Source: Cryomorphaceae bacterium
GTDB lineage: Bacteria; Bacteroidota; Bacteroidia; Flavobacteriales_D; Crocinitomicaceae
NCBI GenBank assembly: GCA_027485365.1
Contig: JAIXRD010000003.1
Location: forward strand, 1 to 12,092
Length of the DNA stretch: 12,092 nt
Reading direction: 5' to 3'
Below are positions 6,395-12,092 of the stretch, piece by piece. The notes below the pieces were generated by a model. It was given only the letters and a program-made list of their open reading frames with translations. It ran no database searches and was not told the origin of the DNA. Each line of letters begins with the position of its first letter. Position 1 is the stretch's first letter. The position numbers and the translations under genes are program-made.

Positions 6395-9300
6395 ATGAAA
6401 TTTTTAGTACTTCTTGGTATTCATTGTTTTGTATTTACTTTCCTAGGGCAAGCCATTTGGATGACTCCAAATAAGGGGCAATGGGTGGATACCATTGATT
6501 TTACAATGCCTGTAAATCAAGGGCGGATTCATGTGGGGCAAGAAGGCATGAACTTTTACATGTATGAACTCCCATCTCATGAAGAGCAGCAAACGAATCC
6601 AACACTAAAAACACATTCGATTCATCAACGATTCCTTGGCGTTAAAAATCATGACCTTCATTATTCAGGGAAGCAATCCGCTCATTATTCAAATTATTTT
6701 ATCGGTTCGGATCAATCCAAATGGGTAAGTGAAATTCACGATGTAAATCAAGCCAAATACACATCATTTTACGAAGGGATAGACCTGTTTTATTCCACGC
6801 AAAGCGATCAACTTGAATATGGTTTTAAACTTCAAGCAGATGCCAATCCCGCAGATATTCAATTCGTAATTGAAGGGGCAACCCACGTTTCAATAAATAA
6901 AAAGAATGAACTGGTAATTGAACACCGCTTTGGCGAAATCATTGAAAGTGCACCTAAAGCGTGGACCTTTTTGAACGGAGTCAAAAAACCAATAGCCATT
7001 TCATTTAAGCTCGATGGGAATGTATGCGGTTTTGATATAGCTACCCTAAATTCTTCCTATGATTCCTTGCTAATAGATCCTAGCCTTACCTTTTCATCTT
7101 TTTCGGGTTCAAGCACGGATAATTGGGGATTTACAGCCACCCCGGATGCTGCAGGTAATCTATATGGAGCAGGCATTGTATTCGGATACGGCTATCCAAC
7201 CACACCCGGAGCGTATGACATTACGTATAACAACGGAGCAGGAGTAATGCCTTTTGATATCGGAATCACAAAATTTAACCCTTCGGGCACAAACCTACTC
7301 TACTCCATCTATTTTGGCGGGGCAGGAAATGAAACTCCGCACAGCATCGTTAGTGGTCCAACCGGTGAACTCTACGTATATGGTGTAACATGTTCCTCAA
7401 ATTTCCCAACGACCCCAGGAGCATATGACGCTACGTACAATGGAGGTCCATCCGTAACAGAAAACTCACTAACCTTTGACGGTAGTGATATTTTTATTTC
7501 AAGGTTTAGTACCAACGGCGCCAATTTAATCGCCTCCACCTACCTCGGAGGAAGTAACTCGGATGGGTTAAATCTTAATAACTTACACTATAACTATGGG
7601 GATCAATTCCGTGGGGAAATAATACTTGACGCAAGCAGCAATGTTTACATCTCTAGCACAACCGCATCCAATAATTTTCCAACCACTGGTGGCGCATTTT
7701 CCACTGTACTTAACGGACTGCAAGATGCTGTGGTTTGTAAACTCCCTAATACCCTTAACGCCTTGCTTTGGAGTTCTTATTTTGGGGGAATCGGAGAAGA
7801 CTGCGGTAACTCTATCGAAATCAGTCCAAACGGAAGTGTTTATTTAGCGGGTGGATCTACTTCTCCAAACTTTCCTGGCGTATCGTCTGGGAATGACCTA
7901 TCGAACAACGGTGGGCTATCCGACGGCTATGTGGCACGATTCAATCCTGGAAATGGAAGTGTGGTTTCTGCTACGTTTATGGGCGCCAATGAATACGACC
8001 AAACCTATTTCGTGCGCTGTGACCCCTCAAATCAAGTCTATGTTTATGGACAAACTGAATCGAACTGGCAAATATCTCCGGGCTGCATTGGCACACCGAA
8101 TTCAGGACAATTTCTTCGAAAATACGATACCGGATTAGGAGCAATACAATGGTCTACGGTATTTGGTTCGGGATCTGGGCACGTTGAAATTTCACCAACT
8201 GCTTTTCTAGTTTCAGATTGTTATGAAATTTATGTTTCCGGTTGGGGAGGCCAATTGAATGCCAACAGCGCAGTTTCTCAAGCAGTTTATTCTACAACAA
8301 ATGGGTTTGTTATAACCCCTAACGCATTTCAAAGCACCACCAACGGCTCCAATTTCTATTTGGCTGTGTTTGCTCCTGATGCTTCCCTATTAAATTATGG
8401 CACGTATATGGGCGGTCTAACCAGCAGCTCAAACCATGTGGATGGTGGAACAAGTCGTTTTGATAAAAAAGGGCGGATTTATCATGCAGTTTGCGGCGCG
8501 TGTGGTGGCAATAATTTTGGATTCACCTCTACCCCTGGAAGTTGGTCGCCCCAAAACCCAAGTCCTAATTGTAATATGGCAGTATTTAAGTTTGATTTAA
8601 GTACGCTGGATGCGGTATTAGCTCAACCTTCTCCGCTTATTTGCATCCCACAACCCGTAGTGTTCAACAACAACAGTGTAAACGGTAACACATATTCTTG
8701 GGATTTTGGAGACAACTCCACTTCAACTCAATATCAGCCAAGCCATCAATACAATGCTGCTGGCGTATATACCGTCACCTTAATTGTATCCGATTCTGCC
8801 AATTGTTATGAACCGGATACCGCTATTATTCAAGTGAATATTGGTGATTTTCAAGGAGGCGTAACGATTCCTTCCCAAGCGGTATGCCCGGGAGCTCCAT
8901 TTCAACTGGATGCATTTGGAGGATCTACCTACGCGTGGACTCCGGCCAATGTATTAAGCAATCCATCCATTCCAAATCCTTTGGCGACTATTTCTTCCAA
9001 TACCATATTCACGGTAATTATAAGTGACAGTTGCGGTTCAGATACACTGCAAGTACCACTGAATGTGGTCCCCTTGAACCTCAGCCTATCCAATGATACT
9101 TCCATTTGTATTGGCGGGCAAGTTCCCTTATCGGCAAGTGGCGCAGGTACCATTGCATGGACACCTAATCAGTTCTTAAACAACAACAGTGGACCAAATG
9201 TGCTCGCCACTCCTGATTCTAGCATTACCTATATTGCAACCCTAACCACGCCCGAAGGATGTTCAATTACTGACAGTATTCGCGTGAATGTTTATTATGA

Positions 9301-10231
9301 CCCACCAAGTTCGAATCTGCCGGATACCTTAATTTTATGCCTAGGCACTTCAACATCCATTACCGCAGCAGGAGCAAGTACCTATTTATGGTCCCCCAAC
9401 CAAAATATATCCGCAGTAAATCAAGCAACAGTGACCCTCTGGCCAAGCCAAGAAATGTACTATTTCTGTGAGTTCACCAATGCCTGTGGGACGGTCACAG
9501 ACAGTGTCTATATTGATATTCTTACGGCATCGATAACCGCCGGAAACGATACTATTATTTGTCCGAAAGAAACGGCAAATTTATGGGCTACTGGTGGTTT
9601 ATATTATCAATGGTCTCCGGCATATGCCATTATTGAACAAACTGGGAATCAAGTTTGGGTAAGTCCAAACACCTCAACGAATTTTCAAGTAGTGGGAACG
9701 GATATCAACGGCTGCAAGGATACAGCCTATGTGGAAGTCGTGTTACACCCGCTACCTACGATTACCATCTCTCCTGAGATTCAGGCATTTTACGGTGACT
9801 TAGTTGAACTAAATGCCATTGGTAATAGCCCTGGAACCTACGTATGGAGTCCGCCTGAATTTTTATCGTGTATTAATTGTCCTGACCCCATTGCAAATCC
9901 AGATATGGACTACACCTACTTTGTGACGTTCACTGATTTGAACGGATGCATTGAAGATGCTATGGTATCCATTAGTTATGAAGCCGTAATCTATGTTCCA
10001 AATACCTTTATTCCGGATGGAAATGGCAGAAACGACTTCTTTGGTGTGTACGGCGGCAACATCAAAACCATGGAAATGCTCATTTTTAATCGGTGGGGTG
10101 AGTTAATTAAAACCTTGAGCAGCCTATCCGATCAGTGGGATGGCACCTATGATGGACAGCGTTGTCCGGATGGTGTGTACACTTGGAAATTGACGTATAC
10201 AGACAAGCAAGAACGTAAATACGGACTTTAA
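6395..10231 (+). CDS. Giant SBBP-propeller/PKD surface protein with truncated T9SS type B sorting domain
   Basis: A 1278-residue secreted protein. I chose the ATG at 6395 because it begins a clean signal peptide (MKFLVLLGIHCFVFTFLGQA); an in-frame TTG at 6377 would only add MLNLAT. In order, counted from the ATG: the NKGQW-type N-terminal domain (about 24-228; I recall this as DUF7948); a beta-propeller built of SBBP repeats (about 229-734), with recurring LLYSIYFGG, NLYGAG and NFPTTPGAY type motifs and a Cys cluster CGACGG at 700; a PKD domain (about 744-816, YSWDFGDNS); five tandem Ig-like repeats (about 823-1196); and the gliding-motility-associated/type B sorting domain (about 1197-1278, VPNTFIPDGNGRNDFF...IFNRWGEL...WDGTYDG). 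Proteins of this architecture are exported by T9SS and attached to or released from the cell surface. The sorting domain stops one strand early: see the separate entry at 10229-10255. The function is unknown beyond adhesion-like or structural inference. Confidence 0.93.
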   Translation: MKFLVLLGIHCFVFTFLGQAIWMTPNKGQWVDTIDFTMPVNQGRIHVGQEGMNFYMYELPSHEEQQTNPTLKTHSIHQRFLGVKNHDLHYSGKQSAHYSNYFIGSDQSKWVSEIHDVNQAKYTSFYEGIDLFYSTQSDQLEYGFKLQADANPADIQFVIEGATHVSINKKNELVIEHRFGEIIESAPKAWTFLNGVKKPIAISFKLDGNVCGFDIATLNSSYDSLLIDPSLTFSSFSGSSTDNWGFTATPDAAGNLYGAGIVFGYGYPTTPGAYDITYNNGAGVMPFDIGITKFNPSGTNLLYSIYFGGAGNETPHSIVSGPTGELYVYGVTCSSNFPTTPGAYDATYNGGPSVTENSLTFDGSDIFISRFSTNGANLIASTYLGGSNSDGLNLNNLHYNYGDQFRGEIILDASSNVYISSTTASNNFPTTGGAFSTVLNGLQDAVVCKLPNTLNALLWSSYFGGIGEDCGNSIEISPNGSVYLAGGSTSPNFPGVSSGNDLSNNGGLSDGYVARFNPGNGSVVSATFMGANEYDQTYFVRCDPSNQVYVYGQTESNWQISPGCIGTPNSGQFLRKYDTGLGAIQWSTVFGSGSGHVEISPTAFLVSDCYEIYVSGWGGQLNANSAVSQAVYSTTNGFVITPNAFQSTTNGSNFYLAVFAPDASLLNYGTYMGGLTSSSNHVDGGTSRFDKKGRIYHAVCGACGGNNFGFTSTPGSWSPQNPSPNCNMAVFKFDLSTLDAVLAQPSPLICIPQPVVFNNNSVNGNTYSWDFGDNSTSTQYQPSHQYNAAGVYTVTLIVSDSANCYEPDTAIIQVNIGDFQGGVTIPSQAVCPGAPFQLDAFGGSTYAWTPANVLSNPSIPNPLATISSNTIFTVIISDSCGSDTLQVPLNVVPLNLSLSNDTSICIGGQVPLSASGAGTIAWTPNQFLNNNSGPNVLATPDSSITYIATLTTPEGCSITDSIRVNVYYDPPSSNLPDTLILCLGTSTSITAAGASTYLWSPNQNISAVNQATVTLWPSQEMYYFCEFTNACGTVTDSVYIDILTASITAGNDTIICPKETANLWATGGLYYQWSPAYAIIEQTGNQVWVSPNTSTNFQVVGTDINGCKDTAYVEVVLHPLPTITISPEIQAFYGDLVELNAIGNSPGTYVWSPPEFLSCINCPDPIANPDMDYTYFVTFTDLNGCIEDAMVSISYEAVIYVPNTFIPDGNGRNDFFGVYGGNIKTMEMLIFNRWGELIKTLSSLSDQWDGTYDGQRCPDGVYTWKLTYTDKQERKYGL
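7061..8596 (+). repeat. SBBP beta-propeller repeats (protein level)
   Basis: This part of the giant surface protein encodes several degenerate copies of an SBBP repeat. Each copy has a segment like DIGITKFNPSGTNLLYSIYFGG, shortened or varied (ISRFSTNGANLIASTYLGG, VCKLPNTLNALLWSSYFGG, VARFNPGNGSVVSATFMG), followed by a GNxYxxG-type strand and often by NFPTTPGAY. Copies are diverged in DNA, so this is an old protein repeat and not a recent tandem duplication. Boundaries are approximate. Confidence 0.75.
8861..9982 (+). repeat. Five tandem Ig-like repeats (protein level)
   Basis: Five consecutive units of about 70-76 residues each share a pattern: an early Cys (as in AVCPG, SICIGG, ILCLGT, IICPKE; absent in the fifth), a strand with Leu/Ala and Gly, then an aromatic-x-Trp (YAWTP, IAWTP, YLWSP, YQWSP, YVWSP), a Pro-rich turn, a Thr/Tyr strand (TIFTV, TYIAT, MYYFCEF, TNFQV, YTYFVTF), and in most a Gly-Cys or Cys-Gly near the end. 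They link the PKD domain to the sorting domain, probably as a stalk. No nucleotide-level duplication is apparent. Confidence 0.75.
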
Positions 10232-10255
10232 GGGCATGTAGTACTCATACGATAA
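10229..10255 (+). other. In-frame stop followed by the expected end of the T9SS type B sorting domain
   Basis: The surface protein ends ...ERKYGL at a TAA (10229-10231). Reading on in the same frame gives GGG CAT GTA GTA CTC ATA CGA TAA, that is GHVVLIR and a stop at 10253-10255. Type B sorting domains normally finish with a strand of the form K-G-x-V-x-L-I/V-R. A single change of AAA (Lys) to TAA explains the present sequence. It is either a true nonsense mutation, a read-through codon, or a sequencing or assembly error. Confidence 0.85.
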
Positions 10256-10280
10256 CCGCGGGAATTATTACCTTTGTGGT

Positions 10281-10928
10281 ATGCATGTGCAGGTACACTC
10301 ATTCACGTTCAATGGATTTCAGGAAAATACGGTGGTGCTCTCGGATGAGCAAGGACATGCCGTGATCATTGACCCGGGATGTTACGAAGCCCATGAGCGG
10401 CAGGAACTGCTGCATTATATTGACACATCGAATCTACGGGTAGAGGGATTATTGAATACACATTGTCATATTGACCACGTCTTAGGAAATCAGTTTATAT
10501 CAGAAACCTACCAAGTTTCATTGGGGATTCACTCCTTAGATTTAGACACCTTGAATCGTGTAGCCGACTATGCGCATGTATACGGATTTGAAGGATACAT
10601 GCCCTCACCTGCTCCAAGTTACTGGTTAGAACATAAGCAAAAAATTCAGTTTGGATCCATCGAACTCACCGTGTTGTTTACTCCTGGACATGCGCAAGGC
10701 CATGTGGTGTTCTACATAGAAAAAGAAGGCATTGTAATCAACGGCGATGTGCTATTTAAAGGGAGTTTTGGTAGAACAGACCTTCCCGGTGGCGATATGG
10801 AAACCTTAAAGCGAAGCATACATGAGGTTATGTTTCAACTGCCGAATGATACACGGGTATATTGTGGTCATGGTCCAACAACAACGATTGGCGTAGAAAA
10901 GGAAACCAATTATATTCTTCAATTTTAA
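10281..10928 (+). CDS. MBL-fold metallo-hydrolase, glyoxalase-II-like
   Basis: A 215-residue cytoplasmic enzyme of the metallo-beta-lactamase fold, in the small glyoxalase-II-like group common in Bacteroidota. Metal-binding motifs are complete: THCHIDH with His61, His63, Asp65 and His66; TPGHAQGH with His137; NGDVLF with bridging Asp156; and YCGHGPTTTIG with His197. The stretch FGRTDLPGGD (164-172) is also typical of the glyoxalase II/YcbL-like group. The expected reaction is hydrolysis of a thioester such as a hydroxyacyl-thiol, though the thiol cofactor is not known for this organism. The length is normal for the family, and the ATG at 10281 gives the usual short N-terminus before FTFNGFQENT. 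The stop codon overlaps the start of the glycosyltransferase gene as TAATG, so the two are probably translated from one mRNA. The start lies 25 bp after the ancestral end of the upstream surface-protein gene. The substrate is not determined. Confidence 0.93.
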   Translation: MHVQVHSFTFNGFQENTVVLSDEQGHAVIIDPGCYEAHERQELLHYIDTSNLRVEGLLNTHCHIDHVLGNQFISETYQVSLGIHSLDLDTLNRVADYAHVYGFEGYMPSPAPSYWLEHKQKIQFGSIELTVLFTPGHAQGHVVFYIEKEGIVINGDVLFKGSFGRTDLPGGDMETLKRSIHEVMFQLPNDTRVYCGHGPTTTIGVEKETNYILQF

Positions 10929-12037
10929 TGGTAATCGCAATTAATTGCCGCCACTTAACACCCAAAAAACTCGAAGGATTTGGAACCTATACCTATGAGC
11001 TTGTAACTCGTTGGATTAAAGAACATAAAGAGGTAAACTTCGTACTGATTTTTGATCGCGAACCCGCGGTTATAATCCCGGAATTACCCAATGTAAAAAA
11101 GGTAGTTATTGGTCCACCGACTAGACACCCGCTATTGTATTGGATCTGGTTTGAATGGTCGATACCAAGGATATTAAAACGTTACAAGGCTACCCTCTTC
11201 TTTTCGCCTGACGGGTACAATTCGTTACGAAGTAACATACCAAGTGTCATTACCGTGCATGATTTAAACTTTGAGCACAACCCAGCGGACCTACCGAAAG
11301 TTATTGGCTGGTACCTCCGAAAATTCGTTCCGAAATTTGTAGAAAAAGCAACTCGAGTGCTCTCAGTATCAGCATATTCTAAGCAAGACATCACAAAATG
11401 CTACAGGTGTCCGAGCGAAAAAATTTCTACGGTTTACAACGGTGCAAATGAAATATATCAGCCCTTATCGGAGGACGTAAAAATCACCACAAGGAAACGA
11501 ATTAGCAACAATCGCCCCTATTTTTTATTTGTTGGGTCGTTGCATCCTCGGAAAAATGTACAGCGCTTAATTACCGCCTATCAAGGTATAAGCAATCCAT
11601 CGGTTGATCTGGTGATTGTTGGAAGTGCCATGTGGCGAGATCATCAAATTTCAGTTGACCCAACCTGTGCGGATCGGATTCATTTTCTAGGCTATTTGGC
11701 GCAAAAAGAACTTGCAGAGGTAATGGGTTCCGCTTTAGCCTTAACCTACGTTCCGTATTTTGAAGGGTTCGGGATTCCCTTGGTAGAAGCCATGCGATGT
11801 GGTATTCCAATCTTGGCAGCAAACACCACCTGTTTACCAGAAATCGCTGGAAATGCTGCAATTTATTGCGACCCTTTTAATATTGAAGAGATTCAAAATG
11901 GCTTAGAACAGTTAATTGAAAACGATACCCTTCAGATACAATTGAGTGAAAACAGCATAAAGAGAGCCAATGAATTCAGTTGGGATCAAGCCGCAAAGCA
12001 ATCATGGGAAGTGATTTATACTACCGCAAACACTTAA
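10928..12037 (+). CDS. Family 4 glycosyltransferase (GT-B fold)
   Basis: A 369-residue retaining glycosyltransferase that would move a sugar from a nucleotide-sugar donor onto a glycan or lipid acceptor, probably for surface polysaccharide, lipopolysaccharide or protein glycan. The N-terminal acceptor domain has EGFGTYTYELV (16-26) and VHDLNFEHNP (110-119). The C-terminal donor domain has FVGSLHPRKN (201-210; Arg208 and Lys209 are the usual phosphate-binding pair) and the E-x7-E motif Glu279...Glu287 in YFEGFGIPLVEAM. There is no signal peptide or membrane span, so it acts at the cytoplasmic side of the membrane. The frame is open further upstream to 10862, but that stretch lies inside the hydrolase gene; the ATG at 10928 in TAATG gives the normal N-terminus MVIAINCRHL. 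The sugar and acceptor cannot be predicted. No other glycan genes are in the window. Confidence 0.94.
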   Translation: MVIAINCRHLTPKKLEGFGTYTYELVTRWIKEHKEVNFVLIFDREPAVIIPELPNVKKVVIGPPTRHPLLYWIWFEWSIPRILKRYKATLFFSPDGYNSLRSNIPSVITVHDLNFEHNPADLPKVIGWYLRKFVPKFVEKATRVLSVSAYSKQDITKCYRCPSEKISTVYNGANEIYQPLSEDVKITTRKRISNNRPYFLFVGSLHPRKNVQRLITAYQGISNPSVDLVIVGSAMWRDHQISVDPTCADRIHFLGYLAQKELAEVMGSALALTYVPYFEGFGIPLVEAMRCGIPILAANTTCLPEIAGNAAIYCDPFNIEEIQNGLEQLIENDTLQIQLSENSIKRANEFSWDQAAKQSWEVIYTTANT

Positions 12038-12052
12038 AATAATCAAAAGGCT

Positions 12053-12092
12053 CTAGGCAAACTTGGCATTGATAATGCGCCTTGCATGCTGT
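12053..12092 (-). CDS. Possible 3' end of a minus-strand gene
   Basis: The minus strand from the window edge reads QHARRIINAKFA and then TAG at 12053-12055. The basic, helical-looking tail and the position 15 bp beyond the glycosyltransferase stop would suit the end of a converging gene. Another minus-strand frame is also open over the same bases, so the evidence is thin. No family can be named from 12 residues. Confidence 0.3.
   Translation of the reverse strand, partial: QHARRIINAKFA

Noticed and set aside
10256..10261. CCGCGG palindrome between the surface protein and the hydrolase genes
   Set aside because: A 6-base palindrome with no loop or U-tract; not a terminator and too short to call an operator.
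10269..10276. TACCTTTG, a perfect TAnnTTTG -7 box just before the metallo-hydrolase gene
   Set aside because: It lies only 4 bases before the ATG, which would require a leaderless transcript, and there is no TTG/TTTG element 19-20 bases upstream. It may be chance.
10862..10927. Longer N-terminus for the glycosyltransferase
   Set aside because: It lies fully inside the hydrolase gene in another frame; the GT4 family N-terminus begins at the TAATG start at 10928.
1..12092. Defence system, CRISPR array, insertion sequence or prophage
   Set aside because: The helicase-nuclease has an AddA/RecB repair-type organisation; no repeats, transposase, phage genes or defence partner genes are seen.

Overview
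The window looks like a contiguous piece of chromosome from a Bacteroidota bacterium, most likely of the Flavobacteriia/Flavobacteriales type. The evidence is AT-rich DNA, two secreted proteins with type IX secretion system (T9SS) C-terminal sorting domains (one type A, one type B), an SBBP-propeller/PKD surface protein, a TAnnTTTG-type promoter, a tRNA gene without an encoded CCA, and no clear Shine-Dalgarno sequences. The genus cannot be named from the sequence.

Layout. (1) Positions 1-1913 (+) hold the 3' two thirds of an AddA/RecB-like UvrD-family helicase with a C-terminal PD-(D/E)XK nuclease; its 5' end lies outside the window. (2) Positions 1886-2578 (-) encode a divergent CTP-synthase-type glutamine-amidotransferase-like protein that lacks the catalytic residues; it overlaps the helicase tail to tail by 28 bp. 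(3) Positions 2615-3250 (-) encode a small lipoprotein with a good promoter upstream and a perfect intrinsic terminator downstream. (4) Positions 3325-3396 (-) are a tRNA-Arg(CCT). (5) Positions 3443-6277 (-) encode a secreted M14 zinc carboxypeptidase with propeptide, PKD domain and type A sorting domain. (6) After a 117-bp divergent spacer, positions 6395-10231 (+) encode a very large surface protein: N-terminal NKGQW domain, SBBP propeller, PKD, five Ig-like repeats and a type B sorting domain. (7) Positions 10281-10928 (+) encode a glyoxalase-II-like metallo-hydrolase. (8) Positions 10928-12037 (+) encode a GT4 glycosyltransferase, joined to it by a TAATG overlap. (9) The last 40 bases may hold the 3' end of a minus-strand gene.

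Functionally this is a housekeeping and cell-surface neighbourhood, not a defence island or mobile element. No integrase, transposase, CRISPR array or long repeat is visible. The two T9SS cargo genes are divergent neighbours and would use the same export machine, encoded elsewhere. The metallo-hydrolase and glycosyltransferase are probably co-translated.

The two most notable observations are: (a) the type B sorting domain of the giant surface protein is cut by an in-frame TAA, and the next seven codons (GHVVLIR, then TAA) are exactly the expected end of that domain, so one AAA-to-TAA change appears to have removed its final strand; and (b) the amidotransferase-like protein has Gly in place of the nucleophile Cys and Tyr-Pro-Gln in place of His-Pro-Glu, so it is probably a pseudo-enzyme. 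I do not see a convincing new multi-gene system.
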